From positions 5,594,001 through 5,658,000 of the forward strand of contig CM063292.1 in NCBI GenBank assembly GCA_032173965.1: a stretch of 64,000 nucleotides of DNA, read 5' to 3'. Of the stretch, positions 13,624 to 27,400 are shown piece after piece. Source of the DNA: Sitta carolinensis (Eukaryota; Chordata; Aves; Passeriformes; Sittidae). Made by a program: the position numbers and the translations under genes. The notes under the pieces were generated by a model. That model did not search any database. It had not been told where the DNA came from and saw nothing but the letters and a program-made list of their open reading frames with translations. Within the stretch, counting starts at the first letter, position 1, and the number at the start of each line of letters is the position of its first letter.

Positions 13624-16600
13624 TTTTTAATCTGCAAGAATCCCCCCTGTGTATGCTGCTCTCATTACATACAGAGCTCTTCACCCAGCATTGTTGAGAC
13701 AGAGCATTTTAAAGCCTCCAATGGGCATTTTTTCTCTTCAAGAGGGTGTTAACAGAAGGTTACAATTATACATACATTTTAATATGTAACCCTCTATTGC
13801 AAACAATTCACTCTTGATATGTCTGGCTTTTGTTTGCTATGAAGTTATACATTATATCTGCAAAAATGATTCGCTTGGCTGTATAACAGTTTCTCCATAT
13901 AGGTACAATCTCACTCCAGTCAGCCTAGATTATTTTTTAACATAATCTAATTTAAAAAGAAAACCTCCTCCCTGTTTATAAAAATATTATTTGTTCCTGG
14001 CTTTCATACATATATTTGGAGGAAAGAAATGAGTGATACTGAATAATGACTAGTCCTCGGTCTCTCCAACCACAAATTATGCACCTCTATTTGCAATTTA
14101 TTCTAAATGTTCATTGTTGTTGGGGTTTCTCTTTGTGTGTTCTCTCATCTTGCTGTGCATATTCATGCTCATAGCTCCCCTGAATCCATGTGCAGAAACA
14201 CAAGTACCTCAGCTGGATTGTGGAGTGTGAGCTCCTGTAAAGGCTCAGACACTCCTGTGGTTGCTGTGAGCTTGGGTTTAGACACAAAAAACAGTGGGTG
14301 GAGAAAGACAAAGACCAACTATTGCACCAACCCAGCACGACCTAGTCCATACAGAAATGGGGGCATAAGTATCTGCTGTTGATATTGGAGAGAAGCAGAA
14401 ATAGGGGGGAATTGTTTCTGTGCTGCCTCAGGATGGAATATCTTCCTCCCTCTTCTTTCTTGGGGTGTGTCCTTGAGATACCATCTAGCTCTGGGAGGGA
14501 GAACACACAATCTCATCTATAAATAACAAATATTTCTGTAGCATAAACGCAGATGCCTATCTGAATAAGATCCCTCTTACGACAAGTTCATTATGCAGCA
14601 ATGTAGGAGAGGAACCTCTGGATGGAAACACTGGAAAACACTTCCCAGCAGAGGAAAGCCCTTGCTCAAGATGCTCTGGATGCCAGGTTAGGTAATGACA
14701 GCAGAGGGCTAAGGGGGATTTCCTCAGTGCTCCCAGGGTCCCCACAGAAGCAGCAAAAAAAATGGAGATAAACCCTCCCTGGTTTTTGTACTCTTTTATT
14801 ATTTTTTTTTTCACTGATGACAGCAAAATGTGAAAATGGCAATCAAAAAGTTGAAGTTTCTTGCTGAGGATCCTGAGACAGGCATTGGGGCCACAGAAGA
14901 AGGTTTTAGTTTGCTTAGTTAAAGGAGAGCAGTTTCTAATGTCACAGGTTTTTCTTTCACAGACTGTAGAAATAAATGTACTTTAAGAAGTCAGATGCTT
15001 GGACATCCCTGGATTGGACCGTGCAGATGGATGGTCCTGAATAGCTTCACATTCAGGTGTCTGCATTCCTGATTTCTTGATTTGTGGAGCAATGGCTCCA
15101 GAGAAGATCCAAGCTGGTGAGAGGAAGAGGAGCAGCACCAGGCAAAATCCTGTCTCCCCTGAAATCAAGGACAGCATTTCTCAGGTCAGATAACATCTCC
15201 CACCAGTCCAGCCTCCCACCTTCCCTGTTCCCCAAGAGTAACATTGTGAACTCTGAATTAAATCAGTTCTGCTTAATGGCATTCTCTGTTCAACATAGAT
15301 CTAATAGCTACAGAACCAGGACTCTGAATACAGAGGTTTATCAGCCATCAAGAGGGAAATGCAGCTCTTTCTCCCCAGACAATGCAAAGGACCATTTTTT
15401 CAATGTTAATTCCCTATGTCGAGGTTTTGCACAGGTATTAATTAACTTTAATACACACTTCATACATGGTTACTAATCTACTTTCTGTTCTTTCTAAGCA
15501 AGATAAATAATACTTTCTAACTCTAGCTCTCAGAAGATTGCAGGCCCAACATAATATTATGAAATGGAGAGGATAGTCTCTATATTTTACCCAGAAGTAA
15601 TGTATAATGCACTGAAGTCCAAAGCCAAGTTAGCTGATGGCATGGAAATCGTAGGCAATACATTACATTAATGATCACCACTGGCTCCAAAGTTAAGCAA
15701 TTCCAGCATGGAAAGACTCCAGGCAGCTCTAGAGTCCAAATGAGGAGTTTGTCAGCATGGGAAATACAAGCATGAGAGTTTATGGGACTGAGATGACCTT
15801 TCTTATGAGCAGAGAGTGGTTAGGAGATGAGTGTGTAGGCCCTGGGTTGGCTTTATCTTCCATCTGACTTCCCTGCTGAGGAACATCAACCAGCCTGCTG
15901 TGCAGTACACAAGCTCTGCCCTGATGCTCCTGTGGCTCAAGCTGAAAAGCCAAGGTTTGAGCTGATTTGGGACTGTCACAGGGGGATGAGAGGCATGTAA
16001 AGGTGCTATTTGGGGTCAAAAAAAACCCAGAGAAAAACCCAAAAAACAGCTGTATGAGCCCATGCAGCTAAAGGCCTGCAGTCCACAGGCACTAGAGCTG
16101 AGCACACACAGGTGTGCCCAAGCAGAAGGTGAATGGATGGGGAAACAAATCCCAGAACTGGTGACTTCGAAAAGACCCAGGTCAGAGAGGTGACCTAAAC
16201 ACAGCCACAGAAACATGGACAGGAATGGTGAGTGCAGCTCCCTTATGTGCTAAACTGAGACAGTCTCCTCATGAGAGTTTTCAAAATGTACTGAAAGTTT
16301 TCTATTCTTAAACAAAGGAAAAAATATTGCAAGCCAAATTAAGAGCTTTGTTCTTTAACTTATATGTTAAATACATTAAAAATGAACCTTTCAGTGTTTA
16401 TTTTCACTGGGAAAATGGGTAAATTAAGTATGTGATGTGATGTGATGGTGAGTGAGAAACCAGGAGCACTAACTTGGCTTCTTCCCCTGTCAGTCTGGTT
16501 CAGTGAGAGCAACATGGGGCTTTGCATTTCTGAAAGTGAAGACATTTATTTGGGAGAGTTGAATAAACAAGTTTACCTGCATCTGTACCTCGAGTTCCTC

Positions 16601-16956
16601 CCTCCAAGGCCCATGCACATTCTTACCCTGCTTTTCATAGCCTCAACAGATAAAATGAACTGTAATTACAACTCAAAGATGTTTCTTTCCTCTTGTGGAT
16701 GCCCTGTTAGGCAGCAAGCTCTAACAGCCCGACTCCTCACCGTGCTACTCTAGCATTACACTTCTCTATGATCCATTGGACCAGTGGTATCAGGAGTTGG
16801 AGAAATGGAACAATATTATTTTCTCACTGATATGAAAATATTTTGAACTCCCTTATGCTACTGTCAACTGAGTTTCTGCCTCCAGCTTGGTTGTTTCCAT
16901 TTTCTGAAGCTATCCAAAAATCCTCTGCATTTTTTTTTTTTTTTTTTTCAGGCACA
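13623..16956. other. Gene-free upstream flank
   Basis: No coding or RNA gene is visible. Short open stretches only. The sequence is AT-rich and ends in a T run at about 16930-16949 that abuts a CR1 remnant. Confidence 0.6.
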
Positions 16957-17020
16957 TTTCATAGAATGGTTTGGGCTGGAAGGGACTGTGAAGATCACCT
17001 AGTTCCAATCCCCTCTCAAT
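16957..17020 (-). mobile_element. Short CR1-type LINE 3' remnant
   Basis: The + strand reads CATAGAATGGTTTGGGCTGG, AAGGGACTGTGAAGATCACC and TAGTTCCAATCCCCT in sequence. This is the reverse complement of the hallmark 3' end of avian CR1 elements. Only about 65 bp are recognisable before the similarity stops, so the copy is heavily truncated. A run of T precedes it. Confidence 0.85.
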
Positions 17021-20000
17021 TTCACTTGTGGAAATTGAGAACATGTCAAAATTCTCTCACGAGGTGGGAAGCCTGAAGTACTCATTTCCTGAAAAGTTCA
17101 GCTTTGCTAATCACAATCAGACACTACCCAATGTAACAGGTCCTCCTGGGCTTGTAAAGCCTTCTCAGAAATCTCACTTCCCATCTCCTATGATAATATT
17201 ATCTTGATGGTGGCTTTGAGTCATTTTTGTGGATATTTACATGGTATCTACTGACTTTCCTCCTGCATTTAAGTGCCTTAACCAAAGTCCAGTGAGAGAT
17301 TTTCCATTGTCTTCAAAAAGAGTGAGATAAGGCACTTGAACAGATCATTCATTCAGAGAAAATAAGTTCTCTTTGCAAGTACTTACATGCTGCTGGGCTT
17401 GAATCTTTGCTAGAGGGATTGCAGGCTCTGTAGTGCGTATGTGAGTCATGCTGGTGAATCAGAGTTTTCCCTGGTTTTCAAATTGTGGTTTTCTTTGTAA
17501 TAAAGCATACATTGTATTTTCACAGCCAAAGCTCCACCATCACAGATGTACACATTGAATGGGAGAAGCTATCCGTTGGCTCAAGTATCTCACACGAATA
17601 AAAGGGGAATTACCAGAATTATACATGTTTTTTTGTTTGTTTGTTTCCAAGTTGGATCTTTTTTAAGGTGCAACATTAGTTTCTTGCAATAGTTTCAAAA
17701 TAAAGGAACAGTTAAACTGCTGGGTATTTTGGGCAGGAGTCAGGCATTTCTGTCAGCTAAGATACCTTCTGTAGATCTAACTTCTCAGGGGGAAAAAAAA
17801 GCACCCATTTTTCCAGGGAGTAACTCACTGCTACTCTGTGATGAATGTTGAGTTCAACAAAAAAAAAAAAAATTATATACTGCATGGTGCTAATTATCTG
17901 GTATTTTGCTGTTCTGTCCTCATTCCTCTCTCTACAGTATTAATCCTCTAGGCATTTCTGTTGTGGAAATGGTCTTGAAACCATAAAAACAAATGTTATT
18001 TAGGATGTTGGGCTCAGGTCCCTGGTTAGTGTAAACTGGGAGTGCCCTGGCTGGAGTGTAGTTATGTTACTATCTATCTCCTGGAAATCCAGACTGTTAT
18101 CATCTTTGGCCTTTCACGACATGCCCTGAGACCTGCTCCCAGAGGAAATGTGAAGCCCTCACCATGGACCCTCCAGGCACTCATACATTGGTGGGAGATG
18201 AACCAGATGCACCTCCAGGTCCTTTCACTGATGGACATTGTGATACATCAAGTTGTTAGCAATGCAGAATTAGATCACACTAGATTAAAAATTTTTAAAA
18301 GACCCAATTGCCTTAATCATTAGCAAGAAAAAGGAGGACAGAAATAGAGGAGAGAAAGATCTGAAAAGATTTTTGAACAACAGTTTTTAGGGTGTTTGAT
18401 TTACTATTCAAGTGTGCACAGCTGCTGCTCGGGGGGGAAACGGCACCATGCCAAGAAGGAGAGACAAGGGTAGAACAGTAATGAGAGAGGAGAAGATTGT
18501 TTGCAGACTGGACTATTAAATGAGCTTGGAAAAAGGTCCCCTCACTCCCCTCTCTATAAAAAGTTGCCTGCTTCATTGCCCCAGCAGCTCACAGATATGT
18601 CACTTCAGCATTGTTGATGCCACGAACTGACGGCAGGACCAGAGCCCACCCTTCATCCCTCCAGTCTGGTTTTCCACAGAGGCAACACTAGCTGCAATAA
18701 AAGCTCCTTTATTGCTAGCATCTCCCTTGTGCTCTCCCTCTCGCATGTTCAAACAATCAGCTTGAGTGGGATATATATAATTATTCATTTTAGTCAAACA
18801 GCATCAGTCAACACTGCTTGCCCACAGCAACTCCAGCTCTCGGTGTGGCAGCAGCACCATCTCACAGGAGGCCATAAAGCTCCAGCACCCGACATCTGAT
18901 GGGAGCAGTCCAGGTATGGATCAGAAACCCTTGCCAGAGCTGATCAGAGCAACCACTTCCTTACTTTTCAGCAAGGTGAAGGATGTCTCCCTTTGGACCC
19001 AGAGATTTGTCATCATTCTAGCCCTGCTATCCTAGTGCAGACCCTGATTGACTCAGTCTGAACAGCATCGATTGTTTCGCTCAGCTGGCGCTCCTGCAGC
19101 ATGGCTGTTCATCCTGCTGCTCTGCCACGGGCACCTGACGCTTTCCTCTGCTTCCTCTCATGCTATTTTTGTTGTCCCAGTCTCCTTGGCTTTGCTCATG
19201 CTTTGCACTGCAGGAAGGTTTCAGCACCACTCTGCTTTGCTCAAGGTACCAGGGCACAGCAGCAGGGGCAGGTGCCAGTGCAGGGGGCTTGACCCAGATT
19301 CTCATGAGCTCCACCAGTGCTCAGCAAGGGTTTGTGTTACTGGTTTGGATTACTGTGTTTATGAGAATCTTGCTTTTGGTGATTAATGCCTGTGCATTGT
19401 ACAAGAGTGGCTTCAAATTTCTGTTTGAACCACGGCTCTAGAAACACTGCCAGATGATATTTCTTCCCAGGCAAACAGCTCCTTTCTATGGAAAATGGGA
19501 ATGCTTTGTTGGTTACAAAAGATCCTAACATGGCACAAATTATCATCTTATTTACAAACACAGCCTCTTTGTTCCAGTAAGAGGTAAGAATATGCTGTTC
19601 AAACACTGCACTGTTCAAACTCACCATAAAAGAAGCAGGCACTGCCCTCCCAAGTGACCAGTTCAAATGATTCACCAAACCAGCTATTGAATTCCACAGC
19701 GAGGGATCTGGACACAACATCTGCTTCTGCCTAGGCTCTGCTGGTCACAGCCTTCTGATCTTCCAGCACTCACTGGGGAACAGGCTGTGGATGAGCTGGA
19801 GCTGCTTCAGTCTGACTTAACAAGATACATTTTTTTTCTGTCCCTGTGGTATGGTCACAATTTCTTTTACCTTTTAGAAAAGAAAATGTTTTAAGGAGAC
19901 ATTTATTTAATTCCTAGTCCTACTGTATTTTTGAGATTCAATTTATCCTGCTCAGTGGTCGTGACAAACACACTGTATCCAAGTGCAGGGAGAATTATTT

Positions 20001-21050
20001 GAATGCACATTGACATGAAGGAAAACTTTTCAGAGAAGCTTATGTGACTAAGGTGTACAAATCCCATTGACTTTGAAGTTCTACCTAATATCTTTCTAAC
20101 GATCTTAAGAGTCCAGTTGTCTGGTTTACTAATTATGAAACCAATTTTCAAAAGAGTCTGTCAGACTTTTTCAAACAGAACTTAAATTCTTAAGCCACAA
20201 AAGAACTGCAGCTTGTATGTTAGTGGGAGCCTTAGTTTTAATTGAACTTAAAAATGCATCAATGTGATTAACAGATAGGTAAACTGAGAAACTGTGTATT
20301 AGGACCTTGGTTTCATCCAGCTATCTGCTCAGCTGGTGTTGGTGTGTGTCTCGGTGGTGTCTGTGGGCACACAGCACAAAGCAAGTCACCTTTGATGCAG
20401 CTTGCTCCCATCCAAACCACTCTGCTGTAGTCCCATCGTCATCTCTATCACACTTTGTATGTTTGCTTGTATAAATTGCTGCATACTATTTAAACTTACT
20501 TCATTGTCCATGAAAATATTGCCATGATAAAATTTTGCTTTTCTTTGCCATAATTCTACCAGCACTAGAAGATACTCTTGATCTTTTATTCTTTACTCTT
20601 TCAAAAGACCCATGTAAAGTAAGGTGCTTTTGCCTCACTTCCTTTTGAAGATCGTTGCTTGGCATAATATTGCTACCATTTGCAAATTTTACACATTTTC
20701 ATGCAGAATATTTTTTATTTAATTTGATTTCATTATCTGTCTTTCCCTCCTTGAGTGACTCCTTTTTCTTCGAAGCTGCACAAATTAAAATCCCACTTTG
20801 TCACTTGCTGAGTGTAGCAGGATCAATGGTCAAGTACGTCCTTGGAATCAAATCTCTTGAGATTTTTACCCACTAATATTGCTCCTGCAGAGATACCTCA
20901 GATTTCTTGAGATACTCATGCCAGTGTTCCAGTAGATGCAGTTTTTGGCTGACTCTTTGATCTATGGCAAAATGCCCCTAAACCCCAAACTGCTTCTGGC
21001 TGTGACTGTCTGGGGCAGTTTGACTACAGATGTTTTAGAGCAGAGTAGCC

Positions 21051-21098
21051 TTTTTTTTTTTTATTATTATTTTTTCCTTTTTTTTTTTTTTTTTTTTG
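21051..21098. repeat. Interrupted poly(T) tract
   Basis: T12, then three ATT units, then TTTTCC and a further run of about 20 T. Low-complexity DNA. Confidence 0.85.
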
Positions 21099-21372
21099 CT
21101 AGAAAACATTCTGTGTAGATGCATCTGCGTGGCAATCAATGTGTGGTCGTTTGGCTGGTTATCCTTTCCAATAGAGCAATTCAGTTGCTCTGACTGATCT
21201 ACTGATTTCAAATAGCCAACATGACACTAAAGGGCGAATCTCTTTGTGAGGTCGTCATTCTATATTTGGGACTTAACAAAGAAACAGTCTTCTTAATAAA
21301 AAATGTGGTTATGGGCTTGATTTTTCTTTCTCTTTCCAGTGTGACACATTTTTTTTTCCAATTTGTATAAAT

Positions 21373-21402
21373 AGTACAGCAGACTGAAAGTACAGCAGAC
21401 TG
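21373..21402. repeat. Direct repeat of 14 bp
   Basis: AGTACAGCAGACTG occurs twice, at 21373-21386 and 21389-21402, separated by two bases. It is an exact short duplication. Confidence 0.8.
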
Positions 21403-24400
21403 TTTGCCTCAGAAGTTACTCATCTTCCTTTTTATATGCCTACAGGTAATTACAGACATTACCCTCTTTGAAAATTCCCTGAATTCTTGGAAATTAACTG
21501 GTAACCAGTATAGCCTCCTCTTTTTCTGTAGCATTGACATCAAATTCATCAGAACAATCCAAACACTGATTAAGACAAAGTATTAGTTGATTTTGGTTGA
21601 GTCATCCTTTGTTTTTATCCCTTTTCTATCCGGTATCTCAATCTCATAATTGCTTTTAAATGTCACACATGGTACCAGAACTGAAACACTGTTTGAAATA
21701 AAACACGACCAATTATTTGCTTATTTACTACTAAATGAACATTGTCAAATTAAAACATTATCTTATTTTCCACATGTAGTAAAGCTGAAGGGAAATAAAA
21801 CTAAGGGAAATGGTCCAAACTCCTTTTCTGCAGGGATTTCTGAAAAGAAATAATTTCAAATTATGTGAAATATGCATTTTTTCCAACAAAAGACTCAAAG
21901 ACATTCTATGATGCAGGAAGTGTTGTTAGTATGCAGCAATAGAGATGAGTCTTTTCATCTGTGATTTCTAACTAGTTTAGAAATTCTTTGTTTACTAGAA
22001 TTACTAGTTTACCAATCTTTGTTTTGGAACTGGGTTACCACCTTGACCTTCACATTCAAAGCTTTCTGCAAAGATTTGGGTTCTTCAGCCTGTAGACCAG
22101 CCCCACAGTGGCCTGTGGGGAAACATTGTGGAAAATGTTTGGACTAAATAAATGGACTAAATAGTTTTTTTGTTCACCACAAAGCAGAAATGGGTAGTTG
22201 ACATCTAGGTATCTCCCTGCAAGATTTTGGATATAACTGAAGCTTGAAAATTGAGGGAAAAAAAATCAGTCTTGCAAGTTATCAAAATTTTTAATCGCAG
22301 TAATGAAGAGCCACATTAGGAACCATGAGATACCACAGCCAGAGTGATCTGCACTAGATTCAGATGAATTTCCCAAATAAACCCACTCCCAAAGGATCAT
22401 CTTGCAAGGACCAAATTGCAAAAACTTGTTTTGACTACCCAGACTGAGCGAGCTCTCCTTGGGACAGCTGGGAAGCCATAAAACGTACCCCAATGGTTTC
22501 CAGGGGCAGGCAGAATGGCAGTGGGACTTCTTGAAGTGCTTCAATGCATCTGAGCTCCCCAGCAGCCCTTGTGTAAGGGAGCACAAGGCTATTAAAGGGA
22601 GTTTAATAGTGCAGAAGTGAACCCTACATTAAACCAGCCACATATGCCTAGTTCATTGCAGTTCAGCTGCAGACCTTCCCCATATACTAGGTATCACTCT
22701 CTGTGTAGGAAAACACTTCCCATAAATGCTGTTAATCTCATTCTAACCATACTTTTGTAAATACAATGACATGGTCAATGGTCCCTCTGAGACCACATTT
22801 CCCAATAATGAGGGAAATGGTATTTACAGGAAGGACTTAAATATTTCTTTTGTAGTGGAGCATGCATTTTTGCATGTAGTATATGAACCCCCTAATACAA
22901 CTATGACTAATGTACCCATCTAATTAAATTTTTACAGCATTCCAGCGTGTCAATGTCAAATATTTGCATCCATTTACCCTTCTCATAACACTGTCAAATA
23001 AACTTCTGCTTTTTATATTTAGTGTCTGCTTCCCTCCTTCCTCACCATGTGAAATCAAGGCATCATCATCATCATCTTCATGAAGACAGGAAAACTGCCT
23101 CCTGCTTCCTCTTGTCCCAGCAGTGACCCCATAGCTTTTAACTTGTAATTTCAGACATGTTATTGTGCAGAAGGACCCCATGCACTGTTATTCAATGCAA
23201 AGACTAGAATTTGGAGTTGTAAGATGACATGAATTTGCAAACAGAAGGAAACAAAACATATATAAAAGTTTATTTGTTTCATTTGTCATTTTCCCTGCAG
23301 AAAAGTGAGGCTTTCCCACTAACCAGATAGCTGCTTGGAAACAATTTGGGCACAGATAAAACAGGAAAACAACAGGCTTAAGGCTGGTAACGGTTAGGAC
23401 ATCAAAGCCAGGTGAAAAGGTCCATAAGGCATCTCTAGGTTATATCCCTCTAAATAACAAAAAAGTTTATGTTTGGGGATAAAGTGGGATTACTCCCCCA
23501 AATCAGATATCACCAGAAAAATACAGACATTGTTTAGTTCAGTCTGTTTAATCTTTCCTTACAACACAGGCAGGCCATCAGGCAATCTCCCCGAATCCCT
23601 AGGTAAGCACTAAGTTGTTGCCTTTAATTAGTCTGCAAGTTATAGTTTAAATGCAGTGGCCTGACATCTCAATTAGGTATGCAAGATAAGATCCCAATAA
23701 ATGATTTCTCAAGTCTAATATTCTGCAGTGGGGCCTTCTGGGGAGCCAACACAATGGGTGTTCTCCTGACCATGCAGCAGATGCAAACAGGGCCATTCAC
23801 AGGGCTCTGTTGTAAAGGAGCACTGCATAGTGCTTTAATCCCTTAGTTTAAATGCTTTTTATTTGAACAGGTTCTAGAAAAGAACCCTTCATTAATATCA
23901 TCAGGAACAGACTGGGGCCAAGCCTATTAGCTGCCACATAGCTGTAGATAGGGTCGGATCTACATGACAATAAAACATTGTTTGAGGGAGTTTATCATCA
24001 ACTGCAAATGAGCAGTTCGAGTTCAAAAGTTTCTTCAGCACCAGATTTTCAGAATGAGTAAACCAAGAGGAAAACCAGGACTGCTAGTGATGCCCATTCC
24101 CTCCTCTTCATGGAGAAAATCACAGACTAGGTTTTGGTACAGACTTGAGCTCTATGCCTCAAGGTCTGTGTTTTGGTTTTAGAGAATTTGGGACATTTGT
24201 TTTTCTCAAAAAATATTTAGCCTTTGACACTTACAAGAAAACCACCAAGCAGTGACAGAGACATCTGTAAGTATGATTGGGCTACTCATAGGAGAAGTTG
24301 AGTTTTTGCAAACAAGTCAAGCTTATTCTGAGGAGACTGAAGTATATTTTTTCCCTTGGACTACAAAACAAGGTTTAGGTTATGTGAAAAGAGATTAAGA

Positions 24401-27400
24401 TGCAGTAAAATAGTTCCCAAATTTGGCTGCTGAATAATCCTGTCCTTGGTGCCTAGGTTTCCAGGTGAAATGTCTGCAAAATTCTCAGAGCCCAAGAATG
24501 GGATACACACAGATAAGGACAGTCAGCAGGGGACTGCCTAAGTGGTCTTACATGTGAAGGTCTGGATTTTTAAAAGATTTAGGGGACTTCCTCAGGACCA
24601 AGCAGAGAGCTTTCTTTTTTCAAAAAATCCTGGTTGATTATCTTCTACAGACATTTGCAACCTGAATCTTTCCCCTAGAAATGGAAAAAGGAAAGTTCTT
24701 CTCTGCTCTGTAATGCAGCAGTAGGGAAGGTGGAACCAGCCTGGGATGCTGAGAGCACCACTTTCCTCCTGACCTCCTCCTCAAGGCATTCAAACCCACA
24801 GCCCTTACCTTACTCTGATGAGATTCCTCCCTACACCAGGGCAGGACTTGAGTCATTTACTGCCCTCCCCGTGGAGAGCTCCCCTTCACACAGAGCTCTG
24901 CAGCCTGCAGAGAGGAGGCAACCTGTGCCAGGACCCCAGCAGGTATTACCTCACTCCAAGATATGGAGGGGGAAGCACAGAGACTCTAAACCAGTGCACG
25001 AAAAACCCAAATGCTATCTAAGTTTCACATTTGGTGATGAAGTCTTTGGGAGAGAGAACCCGCACTGCCGTGTCAGTGGGTAAGCAGTAAGCTGGTTCAA
25101 ATGAACAAGTGCTTTTCAGCAGGGGCTTACTCATAAAAAATTTCATATCTCATTAACCAGTTGATTCTGCAAACCTCCCCCACCCGTTAATTTTTTTCCC
25201 CCATCTCTTTCCCTTGGCATGCTTCCTATTTCTCACAGCAGCAGCTGCACACAGTTGAATAGTAAATCAAACACCCTAAAAACTGTTGTTTTAATACAAT
25301 GTCTAAGATTTCCCAATTCTCTTTTCGCCCCTTATTTTTCTTGATAACCATTCTGGCTCATCTTTGTCTGCTAGTAAAATAACTAAATCTGGTAGCAAAA
25401 GCCTGACCTGTATTTTTATTTTTTGTAGAAATTATTGGGTAGGTTAGTAAGTGAAAAGCAAGTAATCCACAAGCAGTTTAGATAAGAGGATATTACAGGC
25501 TTGTGTTGTTAAGTGGTATTAAATACATTTTTGAAATTACATTTCAGTAGCAAATGACTTTTCTCATCAGACTCTCTTGTGGCAGAGCTATTTCTTTCTT
25601 CATCGTGGTTATAAGTCTTTGGAGAAATCAGTGTATGCATCCCCCGCAGCCTTCATTTCATCCTCTCCCTGGGCCGTGCCATCTGGCAGTGTCATCTTTT
25701 TCTAAATCTTCAGGTACCTCTGTTGGCCTGAAAAACCTTCTGAAAGCAGGCTGAGTTCACCATGTCTGAAGAGACATCCTCTCCAGGACAAAAGCACCTT
25801 CCAGAGTCCCTGGAGGTGTCTGCAAGATACCCAGCCCTTGGTGCAGCATCAGAGGTGGCTTCCTGGCTCGAGGAAGGGTGAATGGATCCCCCTGGCAAGG
25901 CTGCAGCTCTTTGAAGCAGATTGTTCAGAGTAATCAAGTGCTCAATCTGCTGAGGGAGTTACTGAACTTTTGTTATCTCTGTACAACTTGGCTTGTCTAG
26001 CGTGGGATGTGCAACTTCTGGGTCGGTGTTCACATCCCTGATTACACACAACACTGGGGTTTTTTCTGTTTTGGTTTTAATCTGGGCTGTGCAGGGGAAC
26101 CAGCCAATGGTAAATCCATCTCAGTGACATGCTGTCTGTTATGAGTTAGGAGGGGAGCTGTCTCGATTATGCCTGCTATGTGCATCATGATAATAACAGA
26201 TGACACTTTACTCACTGCCAGGGACACCACCACAGCACTAGTGGGGGAAATGTCCTCCCCCAAAAAGCAGCCTCTGTGTTCTCTTTTCCTGTGAGAGGGG
26301 ACTGTGGACACTGCTGAAGGCAGAGGCAGGGGTGTACACACAGCAATCACGTCTTGTGAAAACAACTTTTTCCAATAAGCCTCCAAGAGCAGATTCCTTA
26401 ATGGATTCTCCATGCTGTTATCAGTAAAGGCAAAGTCAAGAACACATCCTGGACTCCAGCCATTCTGAGAAAAAATACAGGTGACAAGACTGAGAGAGGG
26501 AATACCAGCCCTAGGATGGGTCCTCACAGATTCTGTTGTCATCCTGCAGAGCTGAACATAGCCATAGCCATGGGGAGAACAGAACTTGTAGTTTGTTTGC
26601 CCTGGTAAGACAGTTCTGGTGAAGTTAGAAGAGGATACCATCACTCACTGGAAGCAAAACTCTTCTGTATGATTACTTGGAGTCCTCATTGTATTTCTGT
26701 ATCCCCTGGTTGAAGCTGGAGCGGCTCTGGGAACTGAAAGGAGATGTGGAAATGTATCAGAAACCTCCTGGCTGCCCACTTCTCTCTTTTCACAGAAAGG
26801 AATCTAGGGAAATCACTCCCACTATCTCTTTTTGTGCTCCTGCTCCCTTCTTGTGGGACATTGTGTTTCTCGTGGCTTTTGGTCTTTTGAAGTTAAGTTT
26901 GTTATACAGTCTTGGTGAGTGCTTTGTGGCTTGTGGTGGTGTGTAGGCGAAGAAAAAGGACAGAGCTGTGCCGAGGGCAGTTTGGTCTCTGTTGGTAGAA
27001 CCTGCTGCTAAAATCAAAGCCTGTTTCCTAAGCCATCTTTAAAAACCACTCCAGCAAGCTCTGCTCCCTGCTGCTCGATGTCCCTGTCTTCTGACAGCCT
27101 CACCACCCGTGCTTGTTTTGGCAGATTCTCGCTCTCCTCCGCCTTTCCCTGCTGCAGCCATAACTCCAGACCCTCCTCCCATGGTCCCACGCCCTGCACT
27201 GGTCTGGTCTGGCAGCACGGGCAGCATGGGCAGCAATAAAAATGGGGTTGGGAAAGGTCTGCAGACCTTACTGGGCTAAACATCTGTTCTGTGGGACTGG
27301 GCTGACTGACCTGCCCTGAAGTACACGTGTTAACAGCATTCAGCACTGGAGCCAGCATTAATGATTTGTGGACAGACCATAGTACTCCAGCTAGCCAGAT

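Noticed and set aside
26042..26644. About 199-codon ATG-initiated open frame on the - strand
   Set aside because: It is the longest open frame in ordinary-composition DNA here, but it has no recognisable domain, no splice or promoter context, and this length can occur by chance in 64 kb.
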